This document shows positions 43,300 to 54,300 of a DNA stretch of 64,000 nt, piece by piece (position 1 is the stretch's first letter; each line of letters begins with the position of its first letter). Under the pieces are notes generated by a model. The model saw only the letters and a program-made list of their open reading frames with translations, was not told the DNA's origin and ran no database searches. The position numbers and the translations under genes were made by a program. This DNA is from Sabellastarte sp. h YS-2021. Lineage: Eukaryota > Annelida > Polychaeta > Sabellida > Sabellidae. Location of the stretch: positions 56,340,255-56,404,254 of the forward strand of contig OZ024933.1 of the NCBI GenBank assembly GCA_964017235.1, in the 5' to 3' direction.

Positions 43300-45600
43300 G
43301 TGGCCGGCTGAAAAATTGTTCTAAGGAGACTCCCAACTGGAATGCCTTAGAAGCAGCAAGAGGGCCTGACAACATGGACTTTAACCTGATGTAGGGTTGA
43401 GGGCCTCCCGATCAGAGAGCTCATAACATAGGATCACAGTTGCTTGATCCATGAGGAGATAGAGGCAGGTGAGATGTCTTGTCAAAACCTTTCTAAAGGG
43501 AGAAGACTAACTCATTGTTCTGTTTGAGATCCTGTCCCAAAAGCACAGTACTCTGAACAGACACAGGACCTATCAGACTTGTGGGAGTGATCCAGAGTTA
43601 GGGCCCGGCTTGGTATAACCACTGGTGCCACACTGTCCAGATTCTCCTTGGCCAGCTGGTTCTTGGAAAAAAGGGCTAGGTGTTGGGTACAAAGACCCCT
43701 TTGAACAGTCTGACTGGTGTCTGATGTGTTTCTTTTACTAAGCATGAATCTCACTCCTGTGTTTGGCAGAACCTAGGGTCAAGAGGAAAAACAGTCTTGA
43801 AGCTCAATGCTGCAAAGAGGCCTCTTTAAGGGGTTCCAATGGAGCCTCGCCAATTGGTGCAACACCAGGGGGAGGTTCCAGGAGGGGATGCCCCTCCGAC
43901 CCTTAGGTCTGTCTCTGTAAACTATCCAAAAGACGAGCAAGATTCTCATTGTGCTGAATTGATTGGTGAATTACCCAGTTGTCAGCAATGACTGATCTAA
44001 TTGATCCTCTTGAGGAGCCTCAATTCCTACTGCCACTGCCTTAGAGAAACCCTGCTCCTTGGTTGCCGAGGCTCTAGGAGCCATGCATGCAGACCTAATT
44101 TTGACAGATTCCTGTGAGGAGTCTGATTAAATGGTTGAGAGAGCAGGTTGGACAGGTACCAAGGAATCGGACTTGACATGAACAAGAGATCCCCGAACCA
44201 GGCATGTTGGGCCACTTGGAGCAATCAGAATGATTTCCCTGCATGGGTAGTCCTGCAACTTCTCCACTCCTTGCCCAAGATGGCTACCAGTGGGAAGGCA
44301 TATGGGTCCAGATCCTCCCATGGCAGACCGATTGTATCATTGTCCAATTGGGGGATCTATCCCCAGTGATGAAAGTTGAGCCAGGTGGCAAAAAACAGGC
44401 CCACTTAGCCTTGGTGCCACCAGAGGCATCTTGTTTCGAAAACCTCTGACAGGAGGGACCCTTCTGTCTGCTCTGTTTAGTTGCGTGAGACTGGATAGCT
44501 TGTGTGCTATGACACTCAGCCGCCTGGAATGTGTCGGGCTAGAGTCACCTGTTTCCTGGAATAGCAGGTCAGGATTCTCCACAGAAGAGCACAAAGAGGG
44601 CCTGACTTCATCCCCCCTCTCCCTTCATACAGGCAACCACTGCTGTGTTGTCTGCAGCTATAACAGCAATATTGTTCAACTAGAGGACTTGGAATTCTTA
44701 AGGGGCCAAATGACCACCTTAGTTCCAGAAAGTTACTGTGCAACTTGCTTCTGGAAGGGACCATGGTTCCCCTTGCAGTGTGTTCTCCTAAGTGAGAACC
44801 CCACCTTTCTTGATGCATCTGTAAGGACTGAAGAGCATATATAGCGGGTGTAATGGTTGACCCTGAAGCACCTGGTCTTCCTGCAGCCACCATTTAAGAT
44901 GAGGGTGGAGGAAACTGGGGTCACCTTTTCTAGTGATCCTGGAACCCCCCAGCTGTACTTCTAGTGCCACTTTATCAGCCTCATGTGGAGGTGAGCTAGG
45001 TGCACTTGCTTCTCTATGACTGCCAGTAATCCTATCAGGGACATCAGGTACCAGACCGGGCATGAAGGTCCGGGGAGAAGCTTCTGGATAAGCATTCAAG
45101 GTCTACCAACGCTCTAGGGTGGGTCTGACCTTACGCTCTTCTGAGCTAACTGGAAGCCTACTAAGTCGAAGACTTGCTCGAGGTCCAGTTCTAATTTTTC
45201 ATGTTTACCATTCAAGCTTACTCCTGACACTGATATCCTAGAGAATGTGTATGCTGGAGACAGGCTTGGTGGGAAAAACTGGCTTGACCAACCAGTTGTA
45301 CTGGTGGGTTGTGGTACCCTGTAATGCCATAGTTAGACCTCCTTCGCCACCACCGAGAGAAGACTCCCATTGTACTGTGAACATACCAAGGGGAGTGACT
45401 TGAACTGGTGGGGAAGACCCTGGACATGAAAAATTCTGGTACTTCCTTGTTGGTGGAAAGCGGTGAGGGAGTAGGGAACCTTGAAGTTATCCACTCCCCT
45501 GCTGAATTGAGGTTAATATAGTTCTCAAAGTTTCCCAAACTGAATTACTCAGGGTACTGGGCCACTTCTCCAGCCTGGAGATCTGGTCAAGCCGGTCATC
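43300..45600 (-). pseudogene. DIRS-B reverse transcriptase, RNase H and recombinase remnants
   Basis: From right to left there is a faint reverse transcriptase (45538-45218, INLNSAGEWITSRFPTPSP) and RNase H remains (LCALLWRILTC and ARHIPGG near 44590). A linker and recombinase start follow (44224-44027). Further recombinase text reads ALFSKNQLAKENLDSVAPVV near 43690-43620, matching AKNQLAREGSQSVSPV of DIRS-A1. Stops and shifts are frequent, and catalytic residues cannot be followed. Confidence 0.6.
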
Positions 45601-48120
45601 TCCGGAAGGTGAGGGTGTAGCCTTCCTGGGAGATTTCTTTCGAACTTGGGCTAACCCCTAGGACGGCCCAAGTTTGAGGAGGCATAGTTAGCCCAAAATA
45701 GTGTCAACACTGGTGACAGACTAGACCTCACTCATCCCCATAGCCATTTATAACATCGGTGACCCCTGGTCAGATTACAGATATTTTACCCACTGCTTGA
45801 GTTTTGAAAACTAGCCAAACGGGTTATAATCTTGAGGGGAAGGCTGAGCTTACCAACTCAGGACCCCTTGAGGCAGCTGACACTGGTCACAGGTTGGGTA
45901 CAAGACAAACTGGATGGCCAGTCTACAAGGTGTGAGGTCTGATAAGGGGAGGTTGACTGGTAGTGGACAATTCCTGCTTGACAGTCTCCCTCTTATCTAT
46001 AGCTACTGTCTGACCAGCTGGGTCCCGAAAGGGTAGGCTGGCTGACTGGTCAGGTAGCTTGACAGGCATTTCACCGGGACCAGTGACTGGTCAAAGAATT
46101 CCTCTGTAACCAGTTCCTTAGGCTGCCACTGGTTGGCCTAAACAGCTGTTTGGGCCTTTAAGGAACTTCTGCTGGTCTGTTAGTCAGTCCTTGAGACCTG
46201 CCCAGTACCAGGCCTTAAACGGTTATACGCGAGGCAATGCTCTGTAACTGGTTCCTGGTGGCTCCACAGTTCTGCATAAACTCACCGGAGTTGGCAGAAC
46301 TGGGTGAACTACTTCTTAGCAAGGATAGGCTCATATGAAGTTGCCTTCTTCCAGTCCACAGTGGTGGTTCAGCAGCTTTTCTCTGCAATCAACAAACTCT
46401 GTAACCGGTCAAACCCGTAGGCTCTGAGAGAAGGCTAACTGTTGAACCTGTTGTCAGCACTGGATTTGAAGCTGGTTCCTTGCCAGTAAGGATGGGAACA
46501 GCAGATTTTTTTGTAACCAGCAGCACTCCGGTTCCGGAACCAGCAACACTCCGGAACCGGCAATTCTCTGTAACCGGCAAACCTGTTGTCAGCACTGGAT
46601 TTGAAGCTGGTTTCTTGCCTTTAAGTATGGGTACAACAGATTCCTCTGTAACCGGCAATACTCCAGAACCGGCAACACTCAGGAATGGGCAACACTCCGG
46701 AACCAGCAACACTCAGGAGCCGGTAATTCTCTGAACCAGTAGCCCTGCTGTATGTCACCAGCAACTCTGTGTAACCGGTAATCCTGTTTAACCGGTAGCC
46801 CTTGCTGGATTTCTGTGACCACAACCGGCAGTCTGAACAGAACTGGTGCCGGTATCCCTCATCCCTGGCTGGCTAGTGACCCTACCGGTAGCCTGAACAG
46901 GACCGGTACCAGTCCAAAATTCTGCACTGGGGAGATAAGGGTCTCAATGGTCACCGCGACTTCTGGTAGGCGAACCCTCTGAGCAGCCGCACCGGTGGTC
47001 TGAACAAGACTGGAACCGGTACCCCCAACAGTCACGCCAGTGGAAAGGCCTCTGGTGGAGGTTCCAGTATCAAAACAGGGCTGATCACTGGTAACCACTG
47101 AAGGGGGGTTCCTTGACAGCTTCACAGGAACATGACTGGAACCGGTACCCCAACAGTCCCACCAGTGGAAAGGCCTCTGGTGGAGGTTCCAGGATGAAAA
47201 AGGGGTGATCACTGGGAACCACTGAAGGGGTTTCTTCACAGGAACAGCACCCACCGGTAGTCTGTACAGACCGGAACCGGTACCCCCAACAGTCCCACCA
47301 GTGGAAAGGCCTCTGGTGAAGGTTCCAGTATCAACACAGGGCAGATCACTGGAACCACTGAAGGGGGGGTTTCTTGACAGCTTCACAGGAACATGACTGG
47401 AACCGGTACCCCAACAGTCCCACCAGTGGAAAGGCCTCTGGTGGAGGTTCCAGGGTCAAACAGGGCTGATCACTGGCAACCACTGAAGGGGTTTCTTCAC
47501 AGGAACAGCACCCACCGGTAGTCTGTACAGACTGGAACCGGTAAAACTCATCACTAGTGCTCCCCACCGGTAGTCTGACCAGAACTGGTACCGGTAAAAT
47601 TCATCACTTCTTGTCAACTGAACCAGTCACGCCTGGGGATTTGCTTGCTGGTAGTTGTGTTGAGATCTGTGAAGTCACATGACCGGCACCGGCAAAAATT
47701 CGCAGAGTTCAATGACCATTTGTCATCTAACTTCTTCAGGCCAACAGACGAGTTTGCTGGATTTCTTCTTGCCAGTTAAAGAGGGTGTTGAGTAATAAAT
47801 GGTCGCCTTCTTCTGTGAAAACTTCTGTTGAAAACACGATTCCTCCATTGTTGAATGCGTATCACGTGACCAGGTCCGTGTCACGTGACAAGCATAAGCT
47901 GGAATTGATGACGTCAGACGATGCATTCTTCTTTCCTTCTAAATTCTTATCATCGACATACACTCAGTGTTACTCGACTACGAAGAATTAAATGGAGGGT
48001 AGATACAACCTTCTGTGCAGAAGAAGGAATGCTGCAGGGACAACACATGACCTCTCACCCACGATTTCCTCTCGACGACAAGTACACAGAAAATCTTCAA
48101 AACTGGCTATAAAATGCCTC
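45600..48120 (-). pseudogene. DIRS-B Gag region with repeat expansions, decayed
   Basis: No long frame survives. The stretch 46390-47620 is dense in ACCGGTACC-like words. It includes at least four copies of CAGTGGAAAGGCCTCTGGTG (47037, 47163, 47297, 47424) in ~125-bp units, and shorter repeats around CCGGAACCAGCAACACTC at 46500-46730. The right part (47700-48120) has CACGTGAC twice and TGACGTCA once, ahead of the terminal repeat. Confidence 0.6.
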
Positions 48121-48458
48121 GTTAAAGTCCTGGAGAGGCCATGATATGTATGTAACACAATAAATATATTTTCAGATGAAAATAAGCTTTAAATTCGTAG
48201 AATAAGCCGCGTTTTCTTCAAAACTGGAGATCACTTCAAAACACGTCTGCACACTACACGCGCCAAACGAAAAAGATGAACTGACGTCACTCTGTCTAGA
48301 CAGGAAGCAAGTATGATGCGCCACCTAGCGAATGCACACTACTGACCGGTCCTGCCGGTATTATATACAGGACGTCTTTTTCTGGCGTTAGGCAGGACCG
48401 GTCGCGCCGACCGGTAAAGCAATTGTCCATTGGATAGGATGTATTAACGCAATAAAAA

Positions 48459-49080
48459 CATGTTTTGACTTGAGTCGTAGGAACAAATCCTGAAATTTGA
48501 GCCATCTCTCTTGAGAGGGTTTTACAAGGGCTGAATCTAGATGGAATTCGTAGCCCACAAACAAAAACACTTGAGTAGGTTTACTTCAGACTTCTCTTGA
48601 TTTATTATCCAGTCTAAGGACTGGTTAGGTCCACCACTGTCTGAGTGTTTATTGTGCTTCTTCCTGAGACTGGGCCCTATCAGTCAGTCGTCCAGGTACT
48701 GTTGAAGTCTGATTACCCTTGTCAGGGCCATCAACTTCACTTCTTTTACAATCATTGTAAAGACCTGAGGGGCTGTGGCCAGCCTGAAGGGAAGGGGGGT
48801 GAACTGAAAACTTGTGACCTGTGGCAAAACCTTAGGTATTTCCTTGAGTTTGGGAGAATGGAGATGTGAAAGTAGGCATCTGATAGGTCTATCGACGACA
48901 CCCATTCCCCTAGAATCAGAGAGGCCCTGAAGGACTCTGGTGTTGCAATTTTGAACCTTTCCACAAGTAGGAAGGTGTTGAGCCTGCTTAAGTCTATTAC
49001 TGGCCTCCACCTTCGTGAGGCTTGGGTACAAGAAATAGGCGACTATAAAATCTGAGAGATTTAGATTTTCCACCCTTTCT
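48459..49080 (-). pseudogene. DIRS-A2 reverse transcriptase, frameshifted
   Basis: Homologous to DIRS-A1 20480-21086: fragments FVGYEFHLDSALVKPSQERW, VFTMIVKEVKLMALTR and GEWVSSIDLSDAYFHISI, followed by FTPLPFRLATAPQVF, in different frames. YLDD survives as QQYLDD near 48690. The position next to GTCAAAACATGTTTTGAC marks the DIRS-B insertion site. Confidence 0.75.
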
Positions 49081-51000
49081 ATTGCGTTCTTTGACAGAAG
49101 AGACTGGATACAAGAGGTCAGAGCTTGTTCTTTGAAGGGCCTTGTAACCTGATAGAATCAGTGGAGCTCTGACCAATTTGGTTTGAGATGAATGGAAGAA
49201 TGTAACCATTGGTGATAATGTTTAGCACGTTGTCTGAACATTTGTTTGTGAGCCAGTCTTTTCTGAAAGAACGGAGGCGACCTACTGGTGGACTGAGGGA
49301 GGCTTGAAAGGAGTTATAGGAGGAGGGGTTTCCATGCCCTCGTCCCTTGAATGGGGTCGAAAGAGACCCTTGAAGCCTCTTAAGTTTGATTTCCCCCTAC
49401 CTGAGGAAAACGATTGGTTACTGCTTGAGAGGAATTTGCCCCCATAGTAGTGTTTCCTGTAGGAGCCTCATTCTATTGTGGTGGGGAACACGAAAGGGGA
49501 ATTTGATAGGGTCTAAAAGCCCTGTGGGTCTTTGGGGTGCCTTAAGGAGGAAGTCTTCTCCATCCTTGACTAATTGTGACTTGAATAGAGGAAAAGGCCA
49601 AAAAGGGCGAATTCCTGAGTTCTTGATATCTAGAATCCCCTAGATGTGATTGAAGGAGGGTTATGTTGGCCCCATGTCCTAGCAAGCCAGAGTTTGCCCA
49701 CTGTATACAATTCCCTCTGGAGGATATGGGCTACAGACGGTTTAGGAGAGATACAGATCTTGGCAAAATCTATATTGAGCTCCTGAAGATTGTCCTCAAA
49801 AACAAGGTTGTCTCACCTTGTAACAATTTGCTGTTGAAGTAGGGGTTTATAAATTTACCCTCAGGTAAATTGGAGGCCAGGGAGACCTATTCAAATATTT
49901 TAAAGATATCTTTGAGGTATGGACTTTGAGGGAGCATAGCTAAAGGGCCTCTTGGCCTGAGCTGCTGTTGCTCTTTCATCACCCAGGACCAGCATGGTAG
50001 ACGAGGACCTAAGCAAGTTTTCCTGGGTCAGGAAAAGGAAGAACATGCCGAAGGTCTACTTCTGTATGCTATGAAGGTAGGTCAGACATATCTACCTCCC
50101 TGTTGCTGGTCATGTTCAGCAGGAGCCTGTTGAGGCTTTAGAGGAACGCACCCCTTGAGGTCGTTCCAAGTGATCGGATTGGGGATCCGAGTAATCGGAT
50201 TGGGTCCAACCATCCAAGTGCTTGGATTCAGGATCCAAGTGCTTGGAGCCATGGTCGGACTGAACACTCTGGGTAATATGCAAGTAAGATTCCAAGTTGG
50301 ATCTGACCATCCGATTGATTGGATTCAGGATTCGAGTGCTTGGAGCCATCCGACCATCTGAGTGATTGGATTCAGGATCCGAGTGCTTGGAGCCATGGTC
50401 GGACTGAACACTCTGGGTGATATGCAAGTAAGATTCCAAGTTGGATCTGACCATCCGAGTGATTGGATTCAGGATTCGAGTGCTTGGAGCCATCCGACCA
50501 TCCGAGTGATTGGATTCAGGATCCGAGTGCTTGGAGCCATGGTCGGACTGAACACTCTGGGTGATATGCAAGTAAGATTCCAAGTTGGATCTGACCATCC
50601 GAGTGATTGGATTCAGGATTCGAGTGCTTGGAGCCATGGTTGGATTGTGGATCCGATCATCCGAGTGATCGGATGCAATTGGAAATAAAACCAGGCATCA
50701 TATTGGAAGGGAGATCTGGTCCACCTCCCATCCAAGTCAAAGATTGACTTGGCCAGGATTAGGGTTCGAAACTCTGAACTAATGCAGAGAATAAGTTAAA
50801 AGAGGAACCCCATGAAGCAAATTTAGGAGGGCAATGCAAAAGAGTGACACTTCCTGAAATGAAAGAGTGCATTAAATAACATAATAAAATATACGTATTC
50901 TCACCAAGAATTGTACAGACAAAATTCTAGACATTTAGATAAAAATAACTAATAAAACAGCACAAGGAAAAGGACTTGCTATTGCCTAACCAACGTCACG
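49081..51000 (-). pseudogene. DIRS-A2 Gag-like region, decayed, with repeat expansion
   Basis: 49081-50110 aligns block by block with DIRS-A1 26384-26526 and 29108-30380 (for example CTTTTCTGAAAGAACGGAGG against CTCTTCTGAAAGAACGGAGG). Beyond 50150 a tandem repeat replaces the Ser-rich Gag segment. Frames are broken throughout. Confidence 0.7.
50155..50680. repeat. 144-bp coding-phase tandem repeat in Gag (3 units)
   Basis: On the minus strand three near-identical 48-codon units stand in one open frame (50637 to 50116). In another frame each has the pattern SDHGSKHSDPESNHSDG. The unit length is a multiple of three, so expansion kept the frame open. Inside each unit a shorter word (ATCCGAGTGATTGGATTCAG) recurs. 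Confidence 0.8.
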
Positions 51001-51617
51001 CAACCAGAGTTGGTGACCCTAGAATGGCAAGCACCTGTTGTGCAGAAGAAGACGTTGAGAACAAAGACTTGTATTTGTGCTTTATTTCATATTTAAACCC
51101 TATAAATGGACCAATCATGTAGCAGATAGGGGTTACATTATTTATTTTATATTATTTCGACAGGTACAGGACCTGCATATAAGCTACATAGTTACACGAG
51201 TTGGACGTCTAATGTTTTCTTCAAAACGAAGACGAATCGGAAGTTTGGAAAAGAAATTCCGACATCAAACACTCAAATTTGTGCTTTATTTGAAATTTAA
51301 ACTCTTTCAATGGTCCAATAATGTAGCAGATAGGGAATAAACCCTCAAAATATTTTATTTTATTTCGACAGGTACTGATCCTGTATATAAGCTACATGTA
51401 CATGTCGGAAGTTCAACTTGTTTCTTCACGACTTGACCCGGAAGTGGATTAAATTGTAAAATATGTTAGATATACTTATCTGTTCTGTGATTTGTCACAA
51501 AAATAGGATTTTATATATATATATAAAGAGAAATTGATGTAGTTTCAGTATCCGACGACAAGTATATCTTGAGAAAACAGTAAAATATTGTGAATTTATT
51601 TCAACGCTTTATAAGAT

Positions 51618-51790
51618 GGGGGCCAACGAGAGAAGAAGGACGAATTACCAAATGACACTGCTATGGTACATACTAAACCACGGATTTGGTCAAACCCAAA
51701 CGTCCATTTTTCTTGGTCATTGGCTGGAGTCCTGCGGCCTCCCGAGTTAGCATTCAGTCCCACATGGCAAGCTATTGTAGCGCAACTGAA
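51618..51790. repeat. DIRS-A2 right inverted terminal repeat
   Basis: Reverse complement of 37640-37830. The extreme end (GTAGCGCAACTGAAAAG) has diverged from the AATAAAA seen in DIRS-A1 and DIRS-B. Confidence 0.8.
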
Positions 51791-52615
51791 AAGATTAAAT
51801 ATTTGATCTGTTTTTTTTTATTATTTCTCACAATTTTGAGTAGAGTTCTTCATCACTCAGGAAATCCTAACGGTTAATTCAATCATGATGAAGTCCCCTC
51901 TGGCTCTGTAACTACTGCTTAAAACATTCCTTGAGAAATCTTGTGAATCAGCCTCTTTCGTATCTGTCTGGATCCAAAAGTTAATCCATTAAAGTGCATG
52001 TATCACAGTTGATCAATAATTGATCAAAAGATAATATCAAGTGTTTTGTGAATACCAATCTGAGATGACCCAAAAATCTGTTCAAAACTTGATCAGTTTG
52101 TTCAATTATGATCTGATCTTTACTGTATTTGGTGAATACTAGTCACGCGATTATATATAATTATGAACATCTGAATATAAAATAATGTATATGCCTGAAT
52201 TTCAATAAGTATTAATATCAATATGATCATTTCCAGTACCTGTCATGAGACTTTTCAAAACAGTCCAATAGTTTATCACATCATGATCATCAATATTCAA
52301 ACATTAGAAGATTTATTCTGAGATTACTCTACATGAAATTGAATCGCTATAGCCAGTCTGTGTTAAATTAATGAGTAAGTTTAGTATATGTTCTGCGTTA
52401 ACAAATCAGTTTTTTTTTGCATGAAACAATATTTCAATATAACTGATGAATATGCAAAGCAAAATTAGAGTTTGATATCAATATAAAATAATTAAAGATG
52501 CATTTCAATCCCTACACTAGTGAATACTGCCCCTCAGTTGTAAACTGGCTAGCTCTTGCAATAAGCCTTGGAACTGGGTTATAAAAAGCACCACAATATA
52601 ACACCATGAATATAC
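51791..52615. other. Intron between exon 1 and DIRS-A2
   Basis: AT-rich, with many TGATCA/GATCAA words also found left of DIRS-A2 (37550-37635). It looks like one old TGATCA-rich repeat split by DIRS-A2. No exon seen. Confidence 0.45.
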
Positions 52616-52828
52616 CTCTGCTGCTCCTGAGAAAACTCAATCTCACAATAACTTAGGTGAGATAGGCCAGGCTTTTTGGGTGGCACCGCAGGTTTATCTT
52701 TGAGCGAGTACAAAGCATCCTCATCGTATTCGTCACCCTCAGAGATGTGTTTCTGAAGTGGTTTGGATTTGGCCTTCACTTCTACCGTGGCATAGAGTTC
52801 CGATAGAGACATGCGGTGAGATGAATTC
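52616..52828 (-). CDS. Exon 1 (first visible) of SH3/tyrosine-motif gene
   Basis: This 213-bp exon has the acceptor TTTCTATTCCAG and the donor AGAG|GTATAT. It starts with one base and ends with two, which fit exon 2. The 70 codons contain SLSELYATVEVKAKSKP, EYDEDALYSLKDKPAVPPKK and LSYCEIEFSQEQQ: three tyrosines in SH2/ITIM-like settings (YATV, YSLK, YCEI) plus the SH3-ligand-like AVPPKKP. It is not the start of the protein, because an acceptor precedes it and more exons must lie to the right. Tyrosine-motif tails of this kind are seen in invertebrate scavenger and immune-type receptors and in adaptors; the sequence alone does not decide. Confidence 0.7.
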
Positions 52829-52873
52829 CTGGAATAGAAACATCATACTATGGCTTTGGATTTACGTGTAATT

Positions 52874-53000
52874 ATCTAATCTAATCTAATCTACTGCTTT
52901 GCAGGCGCACTATCTTCCCCACAAAGGGGAATTCAATGCGGTAGTTAACAACATACATTTATCACAAGGACATCGAGCGGTGGTCAAGGTCAGTGATTAT
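52874..53000 (-). mobile_element. LINE 3' end fragment with GATTA tail
   Basis: TAATCTAATCTAATCTACTG followed by CTTTGCAGGCGCACTATCTT is closely related to 58573-58690. Read on the minus strand it is the 3' untranslated end and (GATTA)n tail of a CR1/L2-like LINE. It is truncated soon after. Confidence 0.65.
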
Positions 53001-54300
53001 GTAGATATATAGTGGATGATCGTAAAGTCGATCAGTTAAGGGAGACTTACAAAGAGTGATTGTTCTCGCTTAATAAAATTAAAATTAACCTCAAAATATT
53101 AAGGTACATTGAAAAATACGACTTCGTAAAGAAAATAAACTAACAAATTGTTGCAAGACTTCTAAGATTTTTTTTTAACAGAAAGTTCAAACTTGGGTTT
53201 GAAAATGCAGAAAAAAGACTATCGTTTGTAACATTGATCATTGAGTCGATCACCTAGTACCACCACTTCCATTGAGATCAACAAGATGAAAGATTTGTTA
53301 CAAGATGATCAACTATTATATCTACCAAACAAAAATTTGTACACAGATTTTATATTAGTTGTATTATAATAAACCAGACGGTTTGTTTCTGTATTGAGGT
53401 AATATTTTAGTGTTTATTTCTGAAAATATAAAAATATATCTGCTTGAAGCACATTGCAGAGTAGTTTTGTAGAATATGTTCAAGAAAAGGGGGTTTATTT
53501 ATTTGCAAATTCAAATGAAGTTTGCTATGTTCGGTAAAGCTGTCAATGTGAGTGCTTTAATACAGCAGATCGATAGTTTAAAACCATCATAAAGCACGAG
53601 AATTTGTCTTTCATTCCTATTCTAAAATGGTAACATTGATATTTTGTTCCAAATAAGGGGTAAATCTTACGCAAAAATCAACACAAATCCAATGTCATGT
53701 TGGCTGTTCCATTAACTAAACATGCATAGTGATGGATGTGCAAACAACCTTTTGCTTAAAATATTGTGTGGAAATCCCCAACAGAATTCTGTGATCTCAT
53801 AAAATATATTAATGAGTAGTCGATCTTTAAATGAAATATTGATAAAAATCCCCACTGAATTATTTGACTTCATATTAGCTGCATATAATTTACATTTTAT
53901 TTACCGCTAGTTGTTTACAGTTGTACGCAAAGGATGATGCACGCAGAATTCAACAGCGTTGTTTTATTTACCGTTCTATATTCGTGATTCCAGACGTGTC
54001 CAAGGTCACTGTGCAGTGTACCATTTTAGAATAGCAATTATTATTGTCGTATGTCCCTTGTGAATTACAAATGAAAAGAGGCATTAAGTGCAGACCAACA
54101 CAAAGTACTAAATATCGAAGATTAGAAATAAGTTTATAAAATTGAATATTTGGATAAAACTTGTTGGCTCTACTATATTTCCAAGACTGAAAAATTAGAC
54201 ACAACTAGACTAAGGACGCATCTGTGGCCAGATGCTGGATGTATCTACCGACAAAGGCCAACTAACATAGTTTAGAAGATAAACAGCATTTTTCGTTAAT
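53001..54300. other. AT-rich stretch with old dispersed repeats
   Basis: No exon recognised. A block at 53560-53725 (GTTTAAAACCATCATAAAGC; CATGTTGGCTGTTCCATTAA) has relatives at 61388-61640, one part inverted and one part direct. The rest is not recognised. Confidence 0.45.

Larger units (their letters stand above)
40731..48458 (-). mobile_element. DIRS-B retrotransposon nested in DIRS-A2
   Basis: The left end starts TTGCAAATTTAATAAG and the right end stops GCAATAAAA. The inverted terminal repeats (40731-40945 and 48246-48458) share CTATCCAATGGACAATTGC, CAGAAAAAGACGTCCTGTAT and TGACGTCA. The host sequence around it, GTCAAAA and CATGTTTTGAC, joins to match DIRS-A1 at 20465-20485. Part of the left end is present twice because of the 1787-bp duplication. 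The genes inside are strongly decayed. Confidence 0.85.
37640..51790 (-). mobile_element. DIRS-A2 retrotransposon with nested DIRS-B
   Basis: This is a second DIRS-A element in the intron between exons 1 and 2, in sense with the gene. The left terminal repeat (37640-37830) and right terminal repeat (51618-51790) are inverted copies sharing CTAACTCGGGAGGCCGCAGG and AGTATGTACCATAGCAGT. The terminal repeat interior differs from DIRS-A1, so it is a separate subfamily. The element is split at 40730/48459 by DIRS-B. All genes are frameshifted. Confidence 0.85.

Noticed and set aside
44431-44844. A 137-codon plus-strand frame
   Set aside because: It is opposite to the decayed DIRS-B RNase H region, with no recognisable motif and no repeat of the frame in the related elements.
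46480-47567. Several frames rich in Val, Pro and Gly in the ACCGGTACC-rich region
   Set aside because: They arise from tandem repeats in the decayed DIRS-B Gag region and shift frame from unit to unit.
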